A stretch of 64,000 nt of DNA from Ignavibacteria bacterium (GTDB taxonomy: Bacteria; Bacteroidota; Ignavibacteria; SZUA-365): positions 434,001-498,000 of the forward strand of contig JADKJW010000002.1 of the NCBI GenBank assembly GCA_016720835.1. Reading direction: 5' to 3'. The position numbers were made by a program, and so were the translations under genes. Shown in pieces: positions 10,101-19,366 of the stretch. Every line of letters starts with the position of its first letter. The first letter of the stretch is position 1. The notes under the pieces are model-generated. The model searched no databases and was not told the DNA's origin. It saw nothing but the letters and a program-made list of their open reading frames with translations.

Positions 10101-11362
10101 CTGAATGCCGTCGAACCAGTTCAACTCGTCGACGGTCAAGACATAGCGTCCTCCGTTTTGATCGTAAGGGATGACGGAGTGGCACCCCCTGTGATCCCAT
10201 TTATCGTTGATTGTTCTGCTTGAATCTGGGGCATATGAATTGTTGTACACCGTTTTGTTCGGATTGAGGACCGTCTTCGGGAACAAGGGTCGCGCGGCAT
10301 CATACAACTGGAATTGGGTGGAGAGAATGCTCCAATACGTGTCGAACTCCACAATGGCCATGCCTCCTCTCGGAATGCCCAACCCAATCAACCGCCGACC
10401 GTTGGCGAGTGTCGTGCCTTTCACCTCGTGGATCTTCATGAAAGAAGTTTGATTGGTCGGAAGCGGAACTACCGGTTCGATTTTTAGCTTGTACACCACC
10501 ATGGTATCCGGATCCGAGATATCAAAGTACTTGAGCGTGTCCGTGTTGCCAGCGATGAACAGACGGTCTTCGTGCCGGTACATCATCTCGAGATCGGTGA
10601 TGGAGGAGAAGCCCGCCGGCCCCCCGCCAGGAAAAAAGCGAAAAAAAGGGGGCCGGAAGAAGTCCTGAGGCACCCCGATTGGGGGGGCCGAACAGGGGGC
10701 GCCCCCGGGGACAAAAACCGGGGCACAGGCGCAGGGGCCCCACACACTGGGGGGGGGGGGGGTTCCCCCGCCGGGGCCCAATTGGGGGAAGGGGGGGGCG
10801 GGGGGGGGGGGGGGGGAAGGGGGGGGAAAAAAAACAAGTTGTTATCCTGCATCGAGTCCAACTCATTCAGGTACTTCTCGTCGCGGATTCCCTGTAAATT
10901 GTTGTTGGTCATCTTTACACCGTACAAACGTGCAGCAGCGTTTTGAACTCCAACAGTAAGGAACAGCTTCGTCATTCCTCCAGGGTAGATGATTGCTTCT
11001 GCGTCTCGCACAAATTGCCCGGGTTGGAGCTTGATCAGTCCGTAGTACGTGAGGGTATTCATGGAATCCATGCCGTAGAATCGAAAGCCTTCAAAAGCAT
11101 CCGTCGTCGTGACGAGCAGACGCATGCCGTTTACGCTGATCGACTTTATTCCCGCCGAGGCGCCGGGGATACGCGAGAGCACGGCGATGTTTTTCGCACT
11201 CTGGAAAACGGGCTCGAGACGAGGAGCCGCGCTGGGAAGGGGCCAAGCCGCGCTGAGAAAACGATCCTGCGCCGACGAAATGGAGATGCACACCATGAGA
11301 GAGAGCGACGCGAGAAGAACCATGAAGTGAAGGTGCGTGCGATACGAACAGGTGCGTTTCAT
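7144..11362 (-). CDS. T9SS cargo: N-terminal propeller-like region, beta-helix, helical repeats, sorting domain (interrupted)
   Basis: A very large secreted protein (about 1,300-1,400 residues if restored). It starts at ATG 11362 with an AGGAG ribosome-binding site and signal peptide (HFMVLLASLSLMVCISISSAQ). The next region contains segments such as RLFIAGNTDTLKYFDISDPD, suggesting a LVIVD/propeller-like fold. From about 9400 down to 8230 the protein shows repetitive short strands (GTLNIEASTYATKAHV, ILDGGENIWLDNRLDSNG) typical of a right-handed parallel beta-helix. From about 8130 to 7450 it is alpha-helical with TPR-like spacing. The end (DPYPNPASGGATVRYELP ... SGSYIVRL) is a T9SS type A sorting domain. 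The frame is broken twice: at about 10610-10845 by G-rich junk, and near 8645, where NLFVHNAVQEF continues in another frame as SSLSSYFTLQNSELSG. The span is 4,219 bases, not a multiple of three. It lies 17 bases after a propeller cargo gene. No catalytic activity is recognisable. Confidence 0.72.
10612..10845. other. G-homopolymer-rich low-quality block inside a gene
   Basis: About 230 bases with composition unlike the rest of the window: G runs of 14 (10749-10762) and 17 (10800-10816), many runs of 5-9 G or C, and A runs of 5-8. On the minus strand both overlapping frames give only proline/glycine-rich filler (PPPPPPPP), with no resemblance to flanking protein. Good coding sequence stops on one side at DSMQDNNL and resumes on the other at TDLEMMYRHEDRL in a different frame. 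This is what poor reads forced into an assembly look like. A genuine poly-proline linker cannot be fully excluded. Confidence 0.75.
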
Positions 11363-11379
11363 CGGATCGACTCCTGCGC

Positions 11380-13698
11380 TTATTTGAGGTATAGTATCGG
11401 TGTGGAAATCGAATGTCCCGAATTGATAAACAGCCGGATGAAATACAGTCCGGAGGGATCTCGGTGCAGCGAGATTGTCTTGAAATCGACCGGGAGAGAG
11501 CCCTCTCCCGCGGTCACATCCCATTGGTATACGATGTTCCCGAGCGCATCCGATAATTGCAGATGTCCGGCAGAAGATGGAGGCAACCGGTACAGCAGCA
11601 TGAAGAATCCTCTTGTGGGATTCGGATAACAGGACAGCAATGCGTCGTCCGGTTGTGACGGCAGCTCAGTGCGCGTGCTCAAATTGGCGACATGAATGCG
11701 GTACAAGCCATGCTTCGGGAACGCCGCGTAAATCATGTCACCGATGAAATCAAACTGGAAGGGCATATCGCGCGCGATGGACAGTCCCATGCGATCGACC
11801 AGACGTCGCCAGTAGCCGTTGCGATATAACAGCCATCCAGCGGGATCGCCAATGAGCAGCGCCCCCTTGCGCGCGAGCATCGATCCATCCCAGCCGAGAT
11901 TGAACATCTGGCGCGCGTCTGAATCCGACATTCCCGCGGTATCGTAGTCCCAGACAGCACCATACGTCCGCGAGAATTGCTTCTTGTCATGCCGGTAAAG
12001 GCGGCCGCCGTCGCACATGGCGAAGAGGCGCGGCAGCAGATCGGATTCCTTATAAATCCACGACCATGTGTTCCCAGATTCGGTCACATGCCAGACGCCC
12101 ATGCCCAAATAATCGTTCACGTTGATTGGACGGACGACTGCGGCATACTCGCCTGTGGTTGTCGAAGACGGGAGCACCCTGCATGCGCTCAGTTGCATGG
12201 GCGGGACGCCGTACTGCCGCCACTTCTTCCCTCCGTCGCTCGAGACGAGAAACGCGTACAAGCCCCCATAGTCGATGAGCGCGACGAGCTCGTACGGCCA
12301 AACCTCGCCGACGTGAAGTTCGCGTACGACACCGTCTACCACGCTGATCAAGGTATCCGGAGTTCCTCCGTCAGCAGTTCCGGATACGATGAAGCGCCGT
12401 GCGGCCACAGCGTAGTAACGGGTATCCGCCCGTGAGCGCACCGTCAACTGATCCAGCCAGGTCGAGGAAAACAATGGCTCCCAGGTGTCGCCGCCGTCGC
12501 TGCTGCGCAGCAGTTCGGCGCGTGACGCACTGTCATCCGGCACTCCTGTATTAGTCAGGTAATCGTGATCGCAGACGGTCGCGTAGACGACGCTATTCTG
12601 CGTGGCTGCGACTTCCATTTCTGCGCTTCCCGGGAAGGCGCGCGTGCCCGGCATGTCGCGCCAGGTGACGCCGGTGTCCGCCGAGAGTTTGATGCCGTCG
12701 AAGGTGGTGCTTGCCAGTATGCCCGAAGGCACGCGCACCATGCCCCAGACGCCCCGATTGGGAAGAGTCACCCAGGTGACTCCCGCATCCCGCGAAATGT
12801 ACAGCGCATTCCACGCGCAGAAGAGATAGGTGTCGCCGAAGTACATTGCGGTGATGGCGTAGCTCCACGAACCTCCGTCGCCGGCGCGCAATCCCGTTGG
12901 ATTTCTGCCTTGCCATGTGTGGCCCGAATCATCGCTGCGGAGCAGCGTGTATTTCCGCAGTTCACCCATCGTCGGTTCGTCCACCCATGCCAGGTACGCA
13001 AAGCCGCCGTCCGTGGGAATGCGATCCATCGTTCGAATTAGGTACCTTGCCCCTGGGAATCTGGTTGTAGACCAAGTAAGCCCAGCATCCGTTGTGCGCT
13101 GCATTTCGGTTTCGAATCCACCACTCCCGCTGTTTCCTCCGCCACCGATGAAGATACGCTTCGAATCCTCCGGATCGACTAAAACCGTTGACCAGGATGC
13201 TCCGCCTGAGAACAGCGGCGTTCGTATCGTATCAAACGATTTTCCTGAATCTGCCGAAACCTGAATGAAGTCAGACCCGCTTCTATTTATGAAGATCGAG
13301 CCGTCCTTGTGCGTGATAAAGTTGTGATGGTAATTCGATCCTCCGATCCGATTGTCTCGTTGCCAGGTCTTGCCATCGTCTCGCGAGAGATAGAACTTCC
13401 TGTCCGTCGAGACGAAAAAGTCCCCATTGGCGGCGACCTCGAAGGCCAGCTCTCCCGCGTACTGCGAGTGCCAGATGAGATCAAGATCGTTGACGACCGT
13501 CGTCCAGGTGTCGCCGTAGTCCGCGCTCTTGTAGATTCCGCCGTTCTGCACGATGGCGAAGATCTCGTTAGGTTTGTACTTGTTCTGCACAAGCCGATCG
13601 GCATGGCCTGCATACACCGGGAGCCGCGTCCACTGCGCGCCTGCGTGGGCGGTGAACAGAAAAAGCAGGAGCGGGAGGAACGAGAATACATCTTTCAT
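11380..13698 (-). CDS. T9SS cargo: Asp-box (BNR/VPS10-like) beta-propeller protein
   Basis: A 772-residue secreted protein. Start ATG 13698 is chosen because it begins a clear signal peptide (FSFLPLLLFLFTAHAGAQ); the open frame extends further upstream without support. The body carries at least nine Asp-box motifs (S-x-D-x-G-x-T-W), for example SADYGDTW, SRDDGKTW, TTDAGLTW, SDDSGHTW, SRDAGVTW, SADTGVTW, SSDGGDTW and SSDGGKKW, which form the blades of sortilin/photosystem-stability-factor-like propellers. The last ~85 residues (SCYPNPTRGFFMLLYRL ... SGLYFIRLF) are a T9SS type A sorting domain, so the product should be carried to the outer surface. The sialidase FRIP and catalytic residues are not evident, so this is probably a binding or structural propeller. 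It precedes the beta-helix cargo gene by 17 bases, an apparent two-gene operon. Confidence 0.88.
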   Translation of the reverse strand: MKDVFSFLPLLLFLFTAHAGAQWTRLPVYAGHADRLVQNKYKPNEIFAIVQNGGIYKSADYGDTWTTVVNDLDLIWHSQYAGELAFEVAANGDFFVSTDRKFYLSRDDGKTWQRDNRIGGSNYHHNFITHKDGSIFINRSGSDFIQVSADSGKSFDTIRTPLFSGGASWSTVLVDPEDSKRIFIGGGGNSGSGGFETEMQRTTDAGLTWSTTRFPGARYLIRTMDRIPTDGGFAYLAWVDEPTMGELRKYTLLRSDDSGHTWQGRNPTGLRAGDGGSWSYAITAMYFGDTYLFCAWNALYISRDAGVTWVTLPNRGVWGMVRVPSGILASTTFDGIKLSADTGVTWRDMPGTRAFPGSAEMEVAATQNSVVYATVCDHDYLTNTGVPDDSASRAELLRSSDGGDTWEPLFSSTWLDQLTVRSRADTRYYAVAARRFIVSGTADGGTPDTLISVVDGVVRELHVGEVWPYELVALIDYGGLYAFLVSSDGGKKWRQYGVPPMQLSACRVLPSSTTTGEYAAVVRPINVNDYLGMGVWHVTESGNTWSWIYKESDLLPRLFAMCDGGRLYRHDKKQFSRTYGAVWDYDTAGMSDSDARQMFNLGWDGSMLARKGALLIGDPAGWLLYRNGYWRRLVDRMGLSIARDMPFQFDFIGDMIYAAFPKHGLYRIHVANLSTRTELPSQPDDALLSCYPNPTRGFFMLLYRLPPSSAGHLQLSDALGNIVYQWDVTAGEGSLPVDFKTISLHRDPSGLYFIRLFINSGHSISTPILYLK

Positions 13699-14125
13699 AT
13701 GACGATTAAGTGGGTTGCGACCAGTCGAAAAAATGGATATCGCATCCTGCGGCTGCTTGACGGATACGCGCGGGGCAGGAGCATGCCCCCAACGCATGGG
13801 CATGCCACCTTCAACCGAAAAAGAAGGGAAAGGCATGGAAAACAGCTGTGAAGCAACTCAAGATTATGGCCTCGGCGGTGCTGCGCGCTGATATGGATTG
13901 TAGTACAACAATTTGGAAAGAAACCGGTGCACAAGCAATTCCATTCGGCATCTCCATCCGACCGGCAATGTCAACCGACGAGTGTCTACGAGCTACTGTC
14001 TTCTGGCCTCTGTTTGCTGACTACTCTCCCCCGCATACGCCAAATCCGCTTTTCGTCTTCATCGGCTCTCCATTGCCGAATCACCGCTTCGTGGAGTGCG
14101 CAGGCATGCATCAGTTTTGAGGCGC
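13699..14125. other. Intergenic region upstream of cargo cassette 1
   Basis: This 427-base stretch is visibly richer in A/T than the neighbouring genes. It has short open frames only and no recognisable protein or RNA gene. It must contain the promoter of the minus-strand cargo pair, but I find no convincing TTG-N20-TAnnTTTG match. Its left-hand end on the minus strand holds repeat copy 2 (14062-14124). Confidence 0.5.
14062..14124. repeat. Imperfect 62-bp repeat, copy 2 (hairpin plus conserved core)
   Basis: Same orientation as 7046-7108. The hairpin here is TCGGC (14062-14066), loop TCTCCATT, GCCGA (14075-14079). Compared with copy 1 the outer C-G pair has become T-A, a compensatory change. 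On the minus strand the copy begins 1 base after the stop codon of the GT-C glycosyltransferase gene. The two copies bracket T9SS cargo cassette 1. Confidence 0.7.
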
Positions 14126-15496
14126 TCACACGCGCCCGATCATCATGACGGTCCACTCGATCTGCACCACCACAAAGAGCAGCACGGCGATGCCGAAGAC
14201 GCGTTTCCTCCCAGGCGGAAGCGTTGCCACGGCCTCCCTGAGTGCGCGGACACTGTACCCCGTCCTCTCCAGCGCGGCGACGGCAAACAGTGCGAGGAAA
14301 GGCAGCACGGGAAAGTGATAGGTCGGATGCGAGAAAGAGACGACGTACGGCAGGGCGTAGAGGAGCGGAATGGCCAGGGCGATGATGGTGAATGCGCCGG
14401 CATTCGTTCCCCTGCCCTTCATCGCGAAGAAGAGCAGCGCGAGGATCACGATGCCGGCATACAACGCGGCATCCAGGGCGATGGCAGCCAGACCGACCGC
14501 GCGAGGCAGCGGATACCACTTGTACAGGAACGAACCGGTGAAGGTGTCGTACGCGAAAAAGCAGCGCGCGCGGTTGACCGTGCGCAGCAGGAACAGATCC
14601 GGCCGGCCGAGGATGTGCTCCCATGCGAGTGCGGTGAACACGCTGTCGCGCTCGTGAATGGGCCTCGCGTCGATGGCGGTGATCAGCGCGGTGTATGCCG
14701 CGGGCACGTCTTCATCGCCCGCCACATGAGAGCCGAACCACCAGGTCCGGTACAGCGGCGTGTGCGGGTTGTTCCCGTAGAAGAAATTCCGCGCGTTGTT
14801 GTAGTTGATCACCGCGCCATGCCCGCCCATCTCCCCGGCCTTGAGCATCCACGCCCCCACGACGAAGGCCAGCACCGCGAGCGGCACGACGGCCGCGGCG
14901 ACGCTGCGCTGCTTCCATGCGAGATACCCGGCGGCGGCGAGCGCGATGATGCCCGCGGAAGGCCGCACCAGCAGCGCGCCCGCGGCGCAGAGGCCGAGGG
15001 CGGCGAGCTTCCAGAGCGCCGGCGCGCGGAGCTGCGACAGCATGGCCGCCATCATGGCGAGCAGGCAGACCGTGACGGGGAGCTGCGTCAGCGGCTCGAT
15101 GGAGTGGAAGACGAAGGCGGGCGAAAACGCGAACAGCAGCGCGGCAACGCTCGCCGCCCTGCTTCCAGCCAGCTTGCCCGCGAGCCCCGCGAGCAGCAGC
15201 GAAAACGGAATGTACAGCAGCAGCATCGCGATGCGCGAGACGACCTCGCCGGCGCCCAGCAGCGCGTGCACGGAGGAGAGGTAGTACGGGAGTCCGGGCG
15301 GCCAGTTCGGCGAGAACGATTCCCCGCCCAACAGCAGCAGCGCGACGTCGTGATAGTTCTTCTGATCGTTGCGCAGCGGGGAGTCCGCCGCAAGCGCGAG
15401 CAGCAGCAGCCGGAGCGCGATTCCGGCGGCGGTGATGAGTATCACCGCCCGGTCGCGGGACAGAAAACGGAGCACGGCATGAGAACGCGGTGTCAT
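14126..15496 (-). CDS. GT-C fold glycosyltransferase (ArnT/PMT-like membrane protein)
   Basis: A 456-residue protein with about 10-12 hydrophobic helices. After the first helix (ILITAAGIALRLLLLALA) comes a short loop with acidic residues (SPLRNDQKNYHDVALLLL), the usual site of the catalytic Asp in GT-C enzymes that use polyprenyl-phosphate sugars. The family includes protein mannosyltransferases and lipid A aminoarabinose transferases; acceptor and sugar are unknown here. ATG 15496 is preceded by GAGGAG; the longer open frame only shadows the next gene. It follows the UDP-glucuronate decarboxylase gene by 34 bases, so it may use a pentose made from UDP-xylose, though that is inference. Confidence 0.75.
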   Translation of the reverse strand: MTPRSHAVLRFLSRDRAVILITAAGIALRLLLLALAADSPLRNDQKNYHDVALLLLGGESFSPNWPPGLPYYLSSVHALLGAGEVVSRIAMLLLYIPFSLLLAGLAGKLAGSRAASVAALLFAFSPAFVFHSIEPLTQLPVTVCLLAMMAAMLSQLRAPALWKLAALGLCAAGALLVRPSAGIIALAAAGYLAWKQRSVAAAVVPLAVLAFVVGAWMLKAGEMGGHGAVINYNNARNFFYGNNPHTPLYRTWWFGSHVAGDEDVPAAYTALITAIDARPIHERDSVFTALAWEHILGRPDLFLLRTVNRARCFFAYDTFTGSFLYKWYPLPRAVGLAAIALDAALYAGIVILALLFFAMKGRGTNAGAFTIIALAIPLLYALPYVVSFSHPTYHFPVLPFLALFAVAALERTGYSVRALREAVATLPPGRKRVFGIAVLLFVVVQIEWTVMMIGRV

Positions 15497-15530
15497 CGGC
15501 AGCTCCTCGGAGCGACGCGTCCCGGCGGGA

Positions 15531-16469
15531 TCAGGGGCGCAGTTTCTGCATGAAGTAGCGCGCGGTGCGCTCGAGGCCTTCGCGCCGGTCGACGCGCGGC
15601 TCCCAGCCCAGCAGGGTGCGCGCGAGCGTGATGTCGGGCTGCCGCACCTTGGGATCGTCGACGGGCAGATCGCGGTAGACGATGGTCGCATTGCCGCCCA
15701 GCACGTCGATCACTTCCCGCGCGAGTTGCAGCATCGTGAGTTCGTCGGGATTGCCGATGTTCACCGGATCGGCGTAGTCCGACAGGAGCAGGCGGTAAAT
15801 CCCCTCGACGAGATCGGACACGTAGCACACGCTGCGGGTCTGCGAGCCGTCGCCGAAGACGGTGACGTCCTCGCCGAGGATCGCCTGCGACATGAAGGCC
15901 GGGATGGCGCGCCCGTCGTTGATGCGCATGCGCTCGCCGTACGTGTTGAAGATGCGCACGATGCGCGTCTCCACGCCGTGATGATTCCTGTACGCCATCG
16001 TGATGGCCTCGGCGAAGCGCTTCGCCTCGTCGTACACGCCGCGCGGACCGATCGGGTTGACGTTGCCCCAGTAGCTCTCCACCTGCGGATGAATCTCCGG
16101 ATCGCCGTACACCTCCGAGGTGGACGCCAGCAGCAGGCGCGCCTTCTTCGCCTTCGCGAGACCCAGCGCCTTGTGCGTGCCGAGCGACCCCACCTTGAGC
16201 GTCTGTATCGGCAACTTGAGGTAGTCGATCGGACTTGCGGGCGACGCGAAGTGGAGGATGTAGTCCACCCCGCCTTCGACGTAGATGTACTCGGTGATAT
16301 CGTGCTTGATGAAGCGGAAGCCCTCCCGCCCGATCAGGTGCGCGATGTTGTCCATGTCGCCCGTGATGAGGTTGTCCATGCACACCACATCGTGGCCTTC
16401 CTGCAGCATCCGTTCGCACAAATGGCTGCCGAGAAATCCGGCGCCTCCGGTAATCAACGTTCGTGGCAT
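15531..16469 (-). CDS. UDP-glucuronate decarboxylase (UDP-xylose synthase)
   Basis: A 312-residue extended short-chain dehydrogenase. The N-terminus has the NAD-binding TGGAGFLGSHL (residues 7-17), the middle has the catalytic Ser/Thr pair in LLLASTSEVYGDP and the Tyr-x3-Lys pair in GVYDEAKR (Y146, K150). NTYGERMRINDGRAIPAF and FGDGSQTRSVCYV are the residues that, in this family, distinguish UDP-xylose synthase from UDP-glucose 4-epimerase. It converts UDP-glucuronate to UDP-xylose for surface glycans. Length is normal for the bacterial enzyme. Confidence 0.92.
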   Translation of the reverse strand: MPRTLITGGAGFLGSHLCERMLQEGHDVVCMDNLITGDMDNIAHLIGREGFRFIKHDITEYIYVEGGVDYILHFASPASPIDYLKLPIQTLKVGSLGTHKALGLAKAKKARLLLASTSEVYGDPEIHPQVESYWGNVNPIGPRGVYDEAKRFAEAITMAYRNHHGVETRIVRIFNTYGERMRINDGRAIPAFMSQAILGEDVTVFGDGSQTRSVCYVSDLVEGIYRLLLSDYADPVNIGNPDELTMLQLAREVIDVLGGNATIVYRDLPVDDPKVRQPDITLARTLLGWEPRVDRREGLERTARYFMQKLRP

Positions 16470-16489
16470 GTGGCTCCTGCATAAATCCC

Positions 16490-16512
16490 CCCCTCTCCCT
16501 TTGGGAGAGGGG
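16490..16512. repeat. Extragenic palindrome (CCCCTCTCCC hairpin)
   Basis: CCCCTCTCCC, loop TTT, GGGAGAGGGG is a perfect 10-bp stem between the DUF2723 gene and the UDP-glucuronate decarboxylase gene, followed by a G-rich tail (GGGGGGTGAGGG). The motif resembles a dispersed extragenic palindrome known from many bacterial genomes. It has no U-tract on the minus strand, so it would be a poor intrinsic terminator. Confidence 0.6.
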
Positions 16513-16593
16513 TTGGGGGGTGAGGGACTGTCGGAACCCGAGGGGACGGGGGGTTAGGGGAATCGGGGGATGGAAGGATGAGGGTCCGGCGGA

Positions 16594-19351
16594 CTACCTG
16601 CTCGCCGTGTCCTTCGGCATCCGCGCGCGCGCCTCCCAGCTCTGGATCTGCACGTTGACGCTCGGATCCTCGGGATGGAGTTGCGCGTACTTCTTCATGA
16701 TGTCGACGCCCTTGGAGTACTGCTGCGACACTTCGTACAGGTCGAGCAGGATGCTGAGCGACTGCCGGTTGTCGCTCTCGCCGCGGATGAACTTGTCGGC
16801 GTCGGGCATGAGCACGGCCTCGAGTTCGTTCGCGAGCGTCTTCGTCTTCTCCGCGTCGCGTAGCACGTAATACGAGAGCGCGAGCTGGATCTTCACGTCG
16901 TTGGTCATTTCGTGCAGCGCCTGCGGCATGGTCTTCTCCATGCGGTCCAGCACGTCGTCGGCGGTCTTCTTGTCGTTCTGTTCCTGGAAGATCGCCTTCG
17001 CCAGCTCCATGTAGAGGAGTCGGAAGCTGTACACCATTTTGCGGCTCGGCTCGTCGAGGTTGACGTCCGGATTGTTCAGCTCGCGGAACATGAAACCGTA
17101 GGCGCGGTTGCTGTCGGGCGTCTCGCGCGGCGTGGTGAGATGGCGCAGCGTCACCGGGATGTTCATCGCCGGGTAATAGCGGTAGGAGTGGTTCTGGAAC
17201 TTGAACGGGGTCACGCGCGCGGCGAGACCTTCCACCATCATGTACGGATCGAGATTGAGGCGGTCGGACGGCGCCGTGCTCAGGGCGAAGTAGATCGGCC
17301 GCGCGTTGATGTTCTTGCGGACGATGTCGAGGATGTAGATGTCCTGATTCCGCAGGCCCTTCGTGCCTCGTCCGTCCTGCCATGGGGCGGTGATGCTCCA
17401 ATGGAACGTGTCCGGAATGCCGACGGTCTTGATCTCCGGCACGTCCATCAGCGTGGAGCCGCCGAAATACGCTTTGTCGATCGGAATCGAGAGGGTCTGC
17501 GTTTCCCACTGCACGGGACGCATTTCCTGGATTTCCATGTCGCTGAAGGTCAGCTCCACCTTTTTCGCGCCGTAGGGAATCTCGTTCTTGAGCTGCTTGG
17601 CGTACCACTCCGTGTTCACGAGGCTCAGGTTCACGATGCGCACGTCGCGGCGCACGCCGCCCACGTACTGCATGTACCAGACGGGGAAGGTGTCGTTGTC
17701 GCCGCCCGTGAACAGGATGGCGTCCTGATCGCAGGACTGCAGAAGATTGTACGCGTAATCGAAGGCCACGTAATTGAGATGTCGGTCGTGCGTGTGGAAG
17801 GCGGTGTTGAGCATCACGCCGGGGCCGGCGATGAGCAGCACGCCGGCGAGCGCCACGCCGACGGTCTCGTTGCCGCCGAGTTTGCTCTTCAGCAGGTCCC
17901 AGAGCCCGTAGACGCCGATGCCGACCCAGATCGAGAAGGCGGCGAAGGAGCCCACCCAGAAGTAGTCGCGCTCGCGCACCTGCGGCTCATGCATGTTGAA
18001 GTACACGACGAGCGCCGCGCCCATGATGATGAAGAAGGCCATCATCGCCGCGCCGGTGCGCCAGTCCTTGCGGAAGTTGTAGAACATGCCGATGAGACCG
18101 AGGATGAGCGGAATGCCGTAGAACTTGTTCGGCCAGCCGGTGCCGTCGGACCAGTCGCCCTCGGGCGTCGAGAACAGCACCGCCGGCGCGTCCTGCATGT
18201 CGCCCGCGCGGCCGGAGAAGTTCCAGAGGAAATAGCGGATGTACAGGTGCGCCATCTGGTAGGAGACGAAGAAATCGAAGTCGCTCGAGTATTTCTTGTA
18301 CGCCTCCATGGCCTCGGGATTCCAGCGCCGGGGGAAGAATTTCGACTGGTTCGGGTTGATGTTCTGGATCGCGTTGTCGAAGCTCGGGCCCTTGATCAGC
18401 GGGTAGTCGCCGTACTGCTCGCGATTGAGGTAGCTGTACAGGGTCTTCATGTCCGTCGGCGCGTTTTCGTTGAGCGCGGGCTGCTGATTGGCGCGGATCG
18501 GCACGATGGAGAACGTGGTATATCCGAGCACGACCAGCAGGATGCTGAGCATCACGAGACGGACAGTGGGCGAGAATTTTTTCATCGCGATCAGGGCGAT
18601 CATCCCTGCCACGAGCAGGACCACGAAGTACGTGCCCTCGGTGCTCGTGAGCAGCTTCGGAATGTACTTCACCACGCCGGGGTAGATCACCGCGAAGCCT
18701 CCCGCCATGGCGAGCACGAAGAGCAGGATGCTGACGGGCGTGATCTCCCGCACCTCGCGTCCGCGCACGTAGATCAGGAAGAACACGAAGAAGACGATGA
18801 GGATCGACAGGAGGTGGATGCCGATGCTCAATCCGAGGATGTACGCGATCATGAGCAGCGTGCGCTCGGTGTTGAACATGCCGGCCTTCGCGTACCACTC
18901 GAGGCCCATCCACACCACCACGGTGATGAAGAACATGCCGATGGCGTACACTTCCGACTCCACGGCGCTGAACCAGAACGTGTCGCTGAACGCCATCACC
19001 AGGGCGCCGGTGGCGGCGGAGAGGATCATGACCAGGGCCTTCGCGACGGTGGTCGGATCGCCGTGCCAGAGGCGCAGCATGCGCATGATACACGCTGATC
19101 GATGCCGAGAACACGGCCTGCAGGTTCACCCGCCAGCCGATGTCGCCGAAGGGGATCAGCGAAAACGCGCGGCCGACGAGCTGGAAGAACGGCGCTCCGG
19201 GCGGATGCGGAACGGCCATGGTCACCGCGGCGGTGATGAATTCGCCGCAGTCCCAGAACGACAGCGTCGGCGCGACGGTCATCAGCAGGATGACGGTCGA
19301 GATCAGAAAGACGATGAACGCGGAGACGCGGTGCAGCAGTTTGAAGTTCAT
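16594..19351 (-). CDS. DUF2723 (TMEM260-like) polytopic membrane protein A, frame-shifted near the 5' end
   Basis: A large membrane protein of about 918 residues if restored, of the DUF2723 family, which is common in Bacteroidota; human homologue TMEM260 is an O-mannosyltransferase. The N-terminus reads MNFKLLHRVSAFIVFLI and contains the family motif FWDCGEFI with its Asp/Glu pair. After ASISVY (about 19095) the frame changes and the protein continues as MRMLRLWHGDPTTV. The span of 2,758 bases is not a multiple of three, which fits one inserted base or two missing bases. About ten hydrophobic helices follow, then a soluble C-terminal half with the conserved FTGGDNDTFPVWYMQY and INARPIYFAL segments. 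It likely acts in protein or glycan O-glycosylation. It follows paralogue B by 15 bases. Confidence 0.8.
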
Positions 19352-19366
19352 GTTGCTTCTGTTGGG

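Noticed and set aside
10583..10897. Poly-proline and glycine-rich ORFs around the G-rich block
   Set aside because: They arise from homopolymer runs in probable junk sequence and have no resemblance to flanking protein.
7046..14124. Integron attC sites or CRISPR-like repeats at the 62-bp elements
   Set aside because: No RYYYAAC/GTTRRRY pair is present, and only two copies exist with no regular spacing.
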